From: Dehalococcoidia bacterium
GTDB taxonomy: Bacteria; Chloroflexota; Dehalococcoidia; Lucifugimonadales; JAGWBF01
DNA length: 64,000 nucleotides
Reading direction: 5' to 3'
NCBI GenBank assembly: GCA_021295955.1
Contig: JAGWBJ010000012.1
Span: 59,736 to 123,735 of the forward strand
The notes under the pieces were generated by a model that was not told the origin of the DNA, did not search any database, and worked only from the letters and a program-made list of their open reading frames with translations. Made by a program: the position numbers and the translations under genes. How positions within the stretch are numbered: the stretch's first letter is position 1; the number at the start of each line of letters is the position of its first letter. Shown here in pieces: positions 7,965 through 15,262 of this stretch.

Positions 7965-9320
7965 ATGCCCGCTCTCGACCGTTTGATAGCCCAGGTGGAC
8001 TCCTCCGTCGACGACCTCCTGGCCCTGCACAGGGCCCTGGTCAGGATCGAGTCGGTGAACACCGGCTTCATGCCGACGGGCAACGAGACCCGGGTGTGTG
8101 AGCTCATACGGGACTGGCTGGCCGAGGACGGGGTCACCTCCGAGGTCCTCGGCGCCCACCCCGACCGGGGAAACATCATCGCCCGGATGGAGGGAAGATC
8201 GGGGCGGGCCGGCCTCATGTTCATGTCCCACACGGACGTGGTCCCCGTGGAGGACGAAGCCAAGTGGAACTTCCCTCCCTTCGGCGCCACTGTCGCCGAC
8301 GGCCGGGTGTACGGGCGCGGCGCCTCGGACTGCAAGGGCCTGCTGGCGGCGCAGATGATGGCCATGCGCGTCCTCAAGCGGGCCGGCGTCGAGCTGGACG
8401 ACGGCCTGGTCCTCGCCTCGGGGGCGGATGAGGAGCACGGTGGGCGCTACGGGTTCGGCTGGCTCGCCGAGTACCACCCGGAGAAGATCGCGGCGCCCCT
8501 GGCGGTGAACGAGGGCGGCGGGGAGCCCATCACCGCTGGGGCCCTTACCTACGTGCTGGGGGTTGGCGAGAAGGGGCGGCTCCAGGTGGAGATCAGCATC
8601 AAGGGCGCCAGCGCCCACGCCTCGGTGCCCTGGCAGGGGACCAACGCCATGTACAGGCTGTCCCAGGTGCTTCAACGCATAGAGCAGTACCAACCCCGGC
8701 TGGACACGTCCACGAGCCTGTTCGACCACCTGTCCACCTTCGCCATCGAGCACAAGCCCTCTCCCGAGAACATAGAGGAGATCATCGCCGAGGTCGAGCC
8801 CGTGAACCCCAGGTTCGCCTCCCTGTTGCGGGCCCTGTCCAGAATGACCGTGACGCCCACCATGGTCTCCGGTGGCATCAAGTCCAACAGCGTCCCCGAG
8901 GCGATATCGGTGACCTGCGACGTGAGGACCCTGCCCCACCAGGATGACGGCTACGTCCGGGAGGAGCTGACCAGAGCCCTGGAGGGAATCCCGGGGGTGG
9001 AGTTCGAGATCGACTACATGGCGGTGCCCAACTCCTCGCCCTTCGAGACGGACTTCGCCCGGCGCATCCGGTCGGCCACGGCGATGGTGCTGGGCACCGA
9101 GGACCTCCAGTGGGTCCCCAGCATCAGCACCGGGTTCACCGACTCCCGGTTCACCAGGCCCCTGGGGACCGTGACCTACGGCTTCTCGGGGTCCCATCCC
9201 GAGGACGACCCGATGCTGAACCGGGTCCACGGCACCGACGAGTCGGTGGGAATCAGCAGCCTCGTTAGCGGCGCCAAGATCATGGTGGCGCTGGCCTACG
9301 ACCTGCTGGCCGCCAAGTAA
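7965..9320 (+). CDS. M20-family metallopeptidase/deacylase
   Basis: The 451-residue protein belongs to the M20 (ArgE/DapE/CPG2) family. Metal and catalytic residues are visible: MSHTDVVP (His89, Asp91), RGASDCKG (Asp122 bridging), GADEEHGG (catalytic Glu156, ligand Glu157) and GSHPEDD near the C-terminus. A dimerisation/lid domain occupies roughly residues 205-330. Members hydrolyse dipeptides or N-acyl/N-carbamoyl amino acids. ATG 7965 is preceded by GGAGGG, so the 16-codon upstream extension is excluded. It lies 72 bases after the asparaginase-like gene on the same strand. Confidence 0.92.
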   Translation: MPALDRLIAQVDSSVDDLLALHRALVRIESVNTGFMPTGNETRVCELIRDWLAEDGVTSEVLGAHPDRGNIIARMEGRSGRAGLMFMSHTDVVPVEDEAKWNFPPFGATVADGRVYGRGASDCKGLLAAQMMAMRVLKRAGVELDDGLVLASGADEEHGGRYGFGWLAEYHPEKIAAPLAVNEGGGEPITAGALTYVLGVGEKGRLQVEISIKGASAHASVPWQGTNAMYRLSQVLQRIEQYQPRLDTSTSLFDHLSTFAIEHKPSPENIEEIIAEVEPVNPRFASLLRALSRMTVTPTMVSGGIKSNSVPEAISVTCDVRTLPHQDDGYVREELTRALEGIPGVEFEIDYMAVPNSSPFETDFARRIRSATAMVLGTEDLQWVPSISTGFTDSRFTRPLGTVTYGFSGSHPEDDPMLNRVHGTDESVGISSLVSGAKIMVALAYDLLAAK

Positions 9321-9334
9321 CGGGTCGTGACGCT

Positions 9335-10186
9335 CTAGGCGGTCACCGCCGCCCCGACGAACTCCAGGACGGCGCGGGCCAGGCCGCCGGGGTTCTCCAT
9401 CTGCAGGCCGTAGTCTCCGTCCACCTCGATGATGCGGGAGTCCCTCCAGAGGGGCGCCACCCGTTCGGCCTCCTCCCGGGTGAGGTGGGTGCTGGCGGCC
9501 CCCCGGACTATGGCCACCGGGCACGTCACCCTCGCCGCGTAGGGTGACAGGTCCTCGGCCAGGTGGGTGAGCCCCTGGGCAACGCGGATGTTGTCGTACT
9601 TGAAGGCCACTCCGCCCCCGGGCAGCGGCCGCATATTGTGCCTGAGACGGTGACGCCGCGACTCCTCGGAGTCGGTGGCCCGGAATGACCGAAGGTACTC
9701 CGCCGCGGCCTCTGGGCTGGGAAACTCCGTCCGGGAGGCGCGCATGGCCTGCGCCCCGTCCAGGACCGCCGCCACCCGGTCCCGCTCCTGAAAGAAGTTG
9801 GAGTAGTGGGGGCCTCCCACCAGCACGATGGCAGCGGCCTGGTCGGGATGTGTGGCCGCGAACACCTGGGCGACCCTGCCGCCCAGCGAATGGCCCGCTA
9901 CGATGGCCCTCCCCAGTCCGAGCTGCTCCAGGAACAGGTGGAGGTCCACCGCGTACTCCTCGGCGGTGTAGCTGCCGTCGGGGCGGTCGGTGTCGCCGTG
10001 GCCCCGTTGGTCCAGCGCGAAGACGCGCAGCCGTCCATCCAGCACCCCGGCCATCGCGTCCCACATGCGGCCGTAACCCGACGATGGATGAAGGCAGACC
10101 AGGACCGGGCCGTCCCCCGGCCACTCGTAGTACCGCATACCGAGTCCGTTGCTGAGGGTGATGTCCCTGCTCAGCGGCTCTGCCAT
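9335..10186 (-). CDS. Alpha/beta hydrolase with atypical catalytic triad
   Basis: The 283-residue protein has the fold of 2-hydroxymuconate-semialdehyde-hydrolase-type enzymes: HPSSGYG oxyanion region, the LDQRGHGDTDRP loop and the nucleophile elbow GHSLGG (Ser100). The usual catalytic histidine, seven residues before the conserved ENP, is Tyr259 here (DGDYGLQMENP), and the RGAASTHLT segment lacks a clear acid where many relatives have Asp. It may be non-hydrolytic or use another residue. It is convergent with the M20 gene and divergent from the formamidase gene. Confidence 0.85.
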   Translation of the reverse strand: MAEPLSRDITLSNGLGMRYYEWPGDGPVLVCLHPSSGYGRMWDAMAGVLDGRLRVFALDQRGHGDTDRPDGSYTAEEYAVDLHLFLEQLGLGRAIVAGHSLGGRVAQVFAATHPDQAAAIVLVGGPHYSNFFQERDRVAAVLDGAQAMRASRTEFPSPEAAAEYLRSFRATDSEESRRHRLRHNMRPLPGGGVAFKYDNIRVAQGLTHLAEDLSPYAARVTCPVAIVRGAASTHLTREEAERVAPLWRDSRIIEVDGDYGLQMENPGGLARAVLEFVGAAVTA

Positions 10187-10213
10187 CTGGACCCTCCCGG
10201 AAGATATAGGCTG

Positions 10214-10243
10214 AATCTAGTCCTCGGCGGTCGGGGATGTCAA
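10214..10243 (-). promoter_or_regulatory. Promoter of the atypical alpha/beta hydrolase
   Basis: Minus-strand TTGACA (10238-10243) is followed after 18 bases by TAGATT (10214-10219). The predicted start of transcription lies about 20 bases before ATG 10186. Confidence 0.5.
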
Positions 10244-10264
10244 GCACGGGCCAAAGGGCCGCCG

Positions 10265-10292
10265 TTGACACGGGTTCGCGGCATGATACACT
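10265..10292 (+). promoter_or_regulatory. Promoter of the formamidase/acetamidase gene
   Basis: TTGACA (10265-10270) and TACACT (10287-10292) are separated by 16 bases. ATG 10339 follows after about 40 transcribed bases. The TACACT -10 box recurs upstream of other genes in the window. Confidence 0.55.
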
Positions 10293-10338
10293 CACCTCAA
10301 AACCGGGCTCACCCCAAATCAGGCCAGAAGGAGCTTCC

Positions 10339-11448
10339 ATGCAGAGCATAGAGATCGACCGCAGCAAGCGCCTGAAGGAGGAGCCTCAGAAGGGTCACAA
10401 CCGGTGGCACCCGGACATCCCGCCGATAATCGAGGTGGACCCGGGCGAGGAGGTGGTCCTGGAGTGCAGGGACGCCTCGGACTGCCAGGTCAAGCGCGGC
10501 ATGACGGTGGACGACATGCCCGGCCTGGACACCAAGGTGGCCCATCCCCTGACCGGCCCGGTCTACGTCAAGGGCGCGGCTCCCGGGGACCTCCTGGAGG
10601 TGGAGTACGTGGAGGTCGCTCCTGAGCCCTACGGCTGGACCCGCAACCGCCCCGGCGCCGGGTTCCTGCGGGACCTGTTCCCCGACCCGTACTTGGTCCA
10701 CTGGGACATCGCCGACGGCTGGGCCACCTCCGCCCAGCTCCCCGGAGTACGCATCGTCAACGGCTCCTTCATGGGCACCGCGGGCCTGGCCCCCTCCCGG
10801 GCCCAGCTCGAAGAGTGGACCCGGAGGGAGTCGGAGCTGGCCCGCCGCGGGGGGTTCGTGGCGCCCCCGGACCCCGAGGACGCCGTGCCCTCCTCGGGGC
10901 CCGTCGCCGGCGAGGGCCTGCGCACCCTGCCTCCCAGGGAGAACTGCGGCAACGTGGACTCCAAGCAGCTCACCACCGGCTCCAGGCTGCTGATACCCGT
11001 GGGCGTCGACGGGGCCCTCTACTCGGCGGGCGACGGGCACTTCGCCCAGGGGGACGGGGAGTGCTGTATCACCGCCATCGAGATGGGGGCCACGGCCACC
11101 GTCCGCTTCACCGTGCACAAGGGAGAGGCGGCTCGAAAGAACATCCGCTGGCCCCGGTACGCCCACCCGGGCTACTTCCTGCCCCCCGAGTGGGCGGCGC
11201 CCAGGAACTTCATCGCGACCATGGGCATGCCCGTGCGGGACGACGGCGGCCAGGAGGGGGAGGACCTGACTCTGGCCGCCCGCAACGCCCTGATCAACAT
11301 GATCGACCTCCTCCAGGAGCGGGGATGGAGCAGGTACCAGGCCTACATCATCTGCAGCGTGGCCGTGGACCTGAAGATCAGCAACGTGGTGGACCTGCCC
11401 AACGTTACGGTTTCCGCCTTCCTACCCGAGGACATCTTTCAGGGGTAG
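10339..11448 (+). CDS. Acetamidase/formamidase family protein
   Basis: The 369-residue product belongs to the FmdA/AmdA family of amidohydrolases releasing ammonia from formamide or acetamide. Characteristic stretches are HNRWHPDIPP, the HPLTGPVYVKGAAPGD turn, the CGNVDSKQL segment and the GDGHFAQGDGE metal/active-site motif. ATG 10339 has AGAAGGAG just upstream and sits below a good promoter. No signal peptide. It is a single-gene unit followed by a toxin-antitoxin pair. A full-length, unremarkable member; exact amide not determinable. Confidence 0.92.
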   Translation: MQSIEIDRSKRLKEEPQKGHNRWHPDIPPIIEVDPGEEVVLECRDASDCQVKRGMTVDDMPGLDTKVAHPLTGPVYVKGAAPGDLLEVEYVEVAPEPYGWTRNRPGAGFLRDLFPDPYLVHWDIADGWATSAQLPGVRIVNGSFMGTAGLAPSRAQLEEWTRRESELARRGGFVAPPDPEDAVPSSGPVAGEGLRTLPPRENCGNVDSKQLTTGSRLLIPVGVDGALYSAGDGHFAQGDGECCITAIEMGATATVRFTVHKGEAARKNIRWPRYAHPGYFLPPEWAAPRNFIATMGMPVRDDGGQEGEDLTLAARNALINMIDLLQERGWSRYQAYIICSVAVDLKISNVVDLPNVTVSAFLPEDIFQG

Positions 11449-11472
11449 CCGGCAGGCGGGGCCGGCCCATGT

Positions 11473-11517
11473 GACCATGGTCGCGACTGCGGTATAATGG
11501 TCGCACCCTTTTGGTGC
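11473..11517 (+). promoter_or_regulatory. Promoter and putative operator of the Phd/PIN module
   Basis: A perfect TATAAT lies at 11493-11498 with only a weak -35. It is bracketed by two copies of ATGGTCGC (11477-11484 and 11497-11504), exactly 20 bases apart, and by the perfect palindrome GACCATGGTC (11473-11482). A small hairpin, GCACC/GGTGC, follows at 11503-11517. Such an arrangement around the -10 box suits autorepression by the Phd-type antitoxin, which is inferred. Confidence 0.5.
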
Positions 11518-11527
11518 GGGTAGAGTC

Positions 11528-11809
11528 ATGGAATCTCCCAACGACAACCCGGATGGACCTACGACGATAAAGGCCTCGGAGTTCAAGGCCAAGTGCCTTG
11601 AGCTGATGGACGAGGTGGCGGCCACTGGCCGCGAGATCGTCATTACCAAGAACGGCCGCCCGGTGTCGCGGCTGGTGCCGTACCGAGAGAAGCCGCAGAT
11701 GCCTTTCGGTCGAAACCACGACAAAATTCGGATACTTGGGGACATCGTGTCCCCCATGCCTGCCGAATGGTTCGAGGGCCCTGAAGACCCCGATAAGGGC
11801 CTGGTTTGA
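11528..11809 (+). CDS. Phd/YefM-family antitoxin
   Basis: The 93-residue protein begins with a short variable tail and then the Phd/YefM core: IKASEFKAKCLELMDEV, GREIVITKNGRPVSRLVP. This DNA-binding domain dimerises and represses its own promoter, while the Pro/Asp-rich C-terminal part (about residues 60-93) should wrap around the toxin. Its TGA overlaps the TTG start of the PIN toxin, so the pair is translationally coupled. It is intact, unlike two other toxin-antitoxin remnants in this window. Confidence 0.92.
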   Translation: MESPNDNPDGPTTIKASEFKAKCLELMDEVAATGREIVITKNGRPVSRLVPYREKPQMPFGRNHDKIRILGDIVSPMPAEWFEGPEDPDKGLV

Positions 11810-12204
11810 TACTTATCGACACCCATGTCCCGCTGTGGCACGAGCAGGGCGACCACAGGCTCGGGTCCCAGGCGCGCCAAGTGTTCGAGCTAGCGTTGCA
11901 GGAAGGTGATGCTGCGATTTCGGCCATATCCTTCTGGGAGGTGGGCATGCGAATGCAGAAGGGGCACTTCTATCTCCCCTTCGACCTGGACGCTTGGCGC
12001 CGGGACGTGCTGGATCACGGGCTTGTGGAAATCCCCATTGATGGCGCAATTGCCGCACGGGCCGGCCTTCTTTCGGAGATGCACGGCGACCCAGCCGACC
12101 GTCTCATTATGGCCACCGCCCTGGCCGGTCACCGGTTGATGACGGCAGACCAGCGGATCCTCGGCTGGCCGGGACGCATGTCCCGGTTGGATGCCGCGAA
12201 GTGA
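11806..12204 (+). CDS. PIN-domain ribonuclease toxin (VapC-like)
   Basis: The 132-residue protein is a PIN-domain RNase. Acidic metal-binding positions are visible: Asp5 in ILIDTH, Glu in SFWEVG, and Asp residues in HGDPADR and MTADQRI. The start is TTG 11806, overlapping the antitoxin stop. Toxins of this group cleave tRNA or mRNA in a Mg2+-dependent way and are neutralised by the cognate antitoxin. All catalytic acidic residues appear present, so it should be functional. The target RNA is unknown. Confidence 0.9.
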   Translation: MILIDTHVPLWHEQGDHRLGSQARQVFELALQEGDAAISAISFWEVGMRMQKGHFYLPFDLDAWRRDVLDHGLVEIPIDGAIAARAGLLSEMHGDPADRLIMATALAGHRLMTADQRILGWPGRMSRLDAAK

Positions 12205-12218
12205 GCGAGCCCTGGCCG

Positions 12219-12247
12219 TTGTCCGCACATTCCCATGATGCTACACT
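12219..12247 (+). promoter_or_regulatory. Promoter of the tandem isochorismatase-like genes
   Basis: TTGTCC (12219-12224), a 17-base spacer ending in TGC, and TACACT (12242-12247) form an extended -10 promoter. ATG 12291 follows with GGAGGA as ribosome-binding site. Confidence 0.5.
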
Positions 12248-12290
12248 CTGCCCAACGGCCCCCGCCGAGGGGCGGTCTTAGGAGGACGGC

Positions 12291-13010
12291 ATGACCGAGA
12301 CGGCGGCTCTACCCAAGGAGTGGGTGATCTCCGACGATGATCTGAGGAGCAAGCTCGCGGCCATGGTCGGCCCCCTGCCCGACCTGAAGGTCACCAGAGA
12401 GAACACAGCGCTGCTGGTAATCGACATCCAGTACATGGATGCCCATCGGGACTTCGGCTTCGGCGCCAGGGCCAAGGAGCTGGGCGGCATGGAGTTCCTG
12501 GACTACTACTGGGACCGGCTGGAGACCATGGTCATCCCCAACATTCAGCGCCTTCTGGCCGCGGCCCGGGCCCAGGGGGTGGAGGCGGTCCACGTGCACG
12601 TCGCCGCGTCCAAGGCCGACGGTAGCGACAACAGCATACGGTTCAAGTCCAAGGGGCGTCCCACCCCCATCCAGTCCAAGGACGCGGAGATACTGCCCGA
12701 GGTGGCGCCCCTGGGCGACGAGCTGGTCATCAGCAAGACCACCGAGAGCGTATTCAACTCCACCAACATCGACCGCCTCCTGCGCAACATGGGCATAGAG
12801 AACCTCATAATCGTGGGCGTCGTCACCAACGGGTGCGTCGAGGGGGCCACGCGCAGCGCCGCGGAGCTGGACTACGGGACCATCCTGGTCGAGGATGCCA
12901 CCGCGGCCTTCGCGCCCCAGCTCCACGCCCACGCGATCCTGAACATGGGGCATAAGGACGCCAGGATAAAGTCCACCGACGAGGTGGTCGCCATGCTGGA
13001 GTCCCTCTAG
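12291..13010 (+). CDS. Isochorismatase-like cysteine hydrolase, copy 1
   Basis: The 239-residue enzyme has the cysteine-hydrolase triad in family context: Asp in LLVIDIQYMDAH, Lys in VISKTTESVF and Cys in TNGCVEG, the last following the cis-peptide VVTN turn. Family members hydrolyse nicotinamide, N-carbamoylsarcosine, ureidoacrylate/biuret-type amides or isochorismate. A 40-residue N-terminal extension precedes the core. The next gene encodes a close paralogue. With RidA, amidases and allantoinase-like proteins nearby, an amide or ureide substrate is likelier than isochorismate (inference). Confidence 0.9.
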   Translation: MTETAALPKEWVISDDDLRSKLAAMVGPLPDLKVTRENTALLVIDIQYMDAHRDFGFGARAKELGGMEFLDYYWDRLETMVIPNIQRLLAAARAQGVEAVHVHVAASKADGSDNSIRFKSKGRPTPIQSKDAEILPEVAPLGDELVISKTTESVFNSTNIDRLLRNMGIENLIIVGVVTNGCVEGATRSAAELDYGTILVEDATAAFAPQLHAHAILNMGHKDARIKSTDEVVAMLESL

Positions 13011-13059
13011 ACCCCCGATCCGCCGACCCATCCCCGTGTCGCAGCCAAAGGAGGTCCAG

Positions 13060-13770
13060 ATGACCGGAGCAAAGGACTCGCCCACGATATCCAATGATGA
13101 GTTGGTCCAGAAGCTCAAGACCCTGCTGGGGACCGTACCCGAGCCGGTGCTCACGCGGGAGAACACGGCCGTCCTGGTCATCGACGTCCAGTACTTCGAC
13201 GCCCACCCGGACACTGGCCTGGGCATCCGGGCCAAGGAGCTGGGCGGTATGGATTTCCTGGGATACTATTGGGACCGGATCGAAAGGGTCATGCTCCCCA
13301 ACATCCAGCGCATTCTGGCTACCGCCCGCCGTAAGGGTATGGAGATACTCCACGTCCGTGTCGCCTCCAACACCCAGGACGGGCGGGACTGCTCCCTGCG
13401 CTTCAAGTCATGGGGCGCTCAGACGCCCGTCGACTCCAAGGACGCCCAGTTCCTGCCGGAGGTGTGGCCCGAGGGCGACGAGATAGTCATCAACAAGACG
13501 ACGGAGAGCGTGTTCAACTCCACCAACATCGACCGGCTTCTCAGGAACATGGGCATCTCCAACGTCATCGTCGTAGGAGTCGTCACCAACGGCTGCGTCG
13601 AGGGCGCCGTCCGCGGCGCCGCCGAGCGGGACTACGGCACGATCCTCGTGGAGGACGCCGCCGCGGCCCTGGCCCCCCAGCTTCACGAGATGGCCATCGT
13701 GAGCATGGGCCACAAGGACGCGGCTATAAAGTCCACCGACGAGGTGGTCCAGGCCCTGGAAGCCCTCTAG
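13060..13770 (+). CDS. Isochorismatase-like cysteine hydrolase, copy 2
   Basis: The 236-residue paralogue of the preceding gene is roughly two-thirds identical by eye, with the same triad: Asp in LVIDVQYFDAH, Lys in VINKTTESVF and Cys in TNGCVEG. The C-terminal HKDAAIKSTDEVV segment is shared. A GTG at 13036 is in frame, but ATG 13060 has AAAGGAGG immediately upstream and is preferred. It follows copy 1 after 49 bases and probably shares its transcript. Differences cluster around the entrance loop (SKADGSDN versus NTQDGRDC), which suggests divergence of substrate. Confidence 0.9.
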   Translation: MTGAKDSPTISNDELVQKLKTLLGTVPEPVLTRENTAVLVIDVQYFDAHPDTGLGIRAKELGGMDFLGYYWDRIERVMLPNIQRILATARRKGMEILHVRVASNTQDGRDCSLRFKSWGAQTPVDSKDAQFLPEVWPEGDEIVINKTTESVFNSTNIDRLLRNMGISNVIVVGVVTNGCVEGAVRGAAERDYGTILVEDAAAALAPQLHEMAIVSMGHKDAAIKSTDEVVQALEAL

Positions 13771-13855
13771 GGACCGTCCAGTCCCGCCGGCCCGTCAGCG
13801 GGAGGGGAGGCGGGGAAGCCATTCGTGTCCGCGCCGCGCCGCCACGGCATGCTTG

Positions 13856-13946
13856 TGGCGGAGGGGGTGGGATTCGAACCCACGAACCACCATAGGCGGT
13901 TAGCGGTTTTCAAGACCGCCGCCATCGTCCACTCGGCCACCCCTCC
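13856..13946 (-). tRNA. tRNA-Ser(TGA)
   Basis: Read on the minus strand, the 91-base gene has a 7-bp acceptor stem GGAGGGG/CCCCTCC, discriminator G, encoded CCA, a long class II variable arm typical of tRNA-Ser, and the anticodon loop CTTGAAA with TGA. The T arm GGTTCGAATCC context is intact. Confidence 0.95.
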
Positions 13947-14137
13947 ACGATACATCCGGCTCTACCCCCGCCCGTCACGGCGACCCGCCGGACGGTTTCA
14001 GCCTACCACCGCCCCTCCGGCCCGGTCTACCCCGCAGTCATCGTGGCCCGCTCCCGCGTGACAGCGTTTCGCCCCATGCCCGATAATGGACCCGGGCAAG
14101 GGGCCTATGTCTCCGCCCGGGGAGGACGAAGGGTAGC

Positions 14138-15136
14138 ATGCGACGTTTGACCGGCAGCCCAGCCGTGAGGATCGTCGGCGCGGTCCTGATACTGGCCTCC
14201 GGCGGCATAGTCGGGTACATGTTCATCGAAGGCTGGTCCCTGCTGGACGCGGCCTACATGATGGTCCTGACCCTGACCACCGTGGGGTACGAAGAGGTGC
14301 ACCCCCTGTCCACCGGGGGGCGTATCTTCTCCATCTTCCTCATGATAACGGGGGTCGGGGTCGCCATGTACGCCGTCACGGCGGTCGCCAGGAGGGTGGT
14401 GGAGGAAGAGGTATTCCGAGGGTTCCTGAGGAGGCGAAGGATGCGTACCAGGATGGCCGGAATGCGCGACCACGTCATCGTCTGTGGCTACGGGAGGGTG
14501 GGCCGTGAGGTCGTCGCGACGCTGGCCCGGGAAAAGGTCGACTGCATCGTCCTCGACCGGGACTCCCAGGTGGTGGGAGAGCTGGCGGAGCAGGGCCTCC
14601 TGTATGTGCAGGGAGACGCCACCAGGGACGAGACGCTGCTGGACGCCGGGGCGCCCAGGGCCCGGTCCGTGATCGTCGCCCTGGGCAACGACAGCGACAA
14701 CGTCCTCATCACCCTGTCCGCGCGGGCATTGAACCCGGCCCTGAACATCGTGTCCAGGACCGGACTGGGCGAAAACGAGGAGAAGCTCCGCCGGGCCGGC
14801 GCGGACCGGGTCGTGTCCCCCTATTCCATCGGCGGGAGGCGCCTGGCCCTGGCGGCCATAAGGCCCGCGGCGGTGGACTACTTCGACTCCCTGGCGGACT
14901 CGGGCGGCGCCGATGAGCGTCTGGAGGAGGTGCTGGTGGTGCCGGGTTCGCCCCTGGACGGCGTCACCGTCGGAGAGTGCGCGCGGGCCGCGGGAGTCCA
15001 CGTGCTGGCCCTCAAGAAGGGAGAGGGGGCGCTGGAGGTGAGTCCGGGAGACGCCGCGACCATCCAGGCCGGGGACCTGCTGATCATCTTCGGCTCCAGG
15101 GAGCAGCTCGCGCCCCTGGAGGGCTCCCGGGAGTGA
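14138..15136 (+). CDS. Two-TM potassium channel with RCK (TrkA-N/TrkA-C) domains
   Basis: The 332-residue membrane protein has TM1 (about 11-30), a pore loop with filter TTVGYEE (47-53), TM2 (about 62-83), a Rossmann RCK domain with GYGRVG (117-122) and acidic RD residues at the end of beta2, and a C-terminal TrkA-C-like subdomain (about 255-325). It resembles MthK/GsuK-type channels gated by nucleotide or cation. The filter reads TVGYE instead of TVGYG, a deviation whose effect on selectivity is unclear. ATG 14138 follows GGGGAGGA. Single-gene unit. Confidence 0.9.
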   Translation: MRRLTGSPAVRIVGAVLILASGGIVGYMFIEGWSLLDAAYMMVLTLTTVGYEEVHPLSTGGRIFSIFLMITGVGVAMYAVTAVARRVVEEEVFRGFLRRRRMRTRMAGMRDHVIVCGYGRVGREVVATLAREKVDCIVLDRDSQVVGELAEQGLLYVQGDATRDETLLDAGAPRARSVIVALGNDSDNVLITLSARALNPALNIVSRTGLGENEEKLRRAGADRVVSPYSIGGRRLALAAIRPAAVDYFDSLADSGGADERLEEVLVVPGSPLDGVTVGECARAAGVHVLALKKGEGALEVSPGDAATIQAGDLLIIFGSREQLAPLEGSRE

Positions 15137-15140
15137 CCCG

Positions 15141-15204
15141 CATAAAATAAACGCCCCTCAAAATGAGGGGGCGTCGGGCCAGCGATGCGATCGCTGGGGT
15201 GGCC
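15141..15204 (-). ncRNA. Candidate small RNA with own promoter and intrinsic terminator
   Basis: On the minus strand a promoter (15210-15238) would start RNA near 15204. The transcript of about 60 bases forms a hairpin with an 8-bp stem CCAGCGAT/ATCGCTGG around loop CGC, flanked by GGG/CCC, then a second hairpin (15151-15174: stem ACGCCCCTC against GAGGGGGCGT with one bulged G). The second is followed by TTTATTTTAT, a good intrinsic terminator. No minus-strand gene lies downstream that this could lead into, and the reading is too short for a protein. It lies between the K+ channel and NYN genes, both on the other strand. Confidence 0.45.
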
Positions 15205-15209
15205 CTATA

Positions 15210-15238
15210 AGAGTAGCAGGTGCGGTGACATCTGTCAA
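15210..15238 (-). promoter_or_regulatory. Promoter of the candidate small RNA
   Basis: TTGACA (15233-15238), a 17-base spacer ending TGC, and TACTCT (15210-15215) read on the minus strand. The -35 box is embedded in the palindrome TGACATCTGTCA (15226-15237), which could be an operator. Confidence 0.45.
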
Positions 15239-15262
15239 CCTAGCTAGGAGCATTTGGGTATT

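Noticed and set aside
7950-10367. 805-codon minus-strand open frame
   Set aside because: Antisense to the M20 gene and out of frame with the hydrolase; Gly/Arg/Pro-rich shadow with no domains.
15151-15174. Terminator of the K+ channel gene on the plus strand
   Set aside because: The stem is not followed by T residues on the plus strand; the T-rich tail lies on the minus-strand side, so it was assigned to a minus-strand transcript, though dual use is possible.
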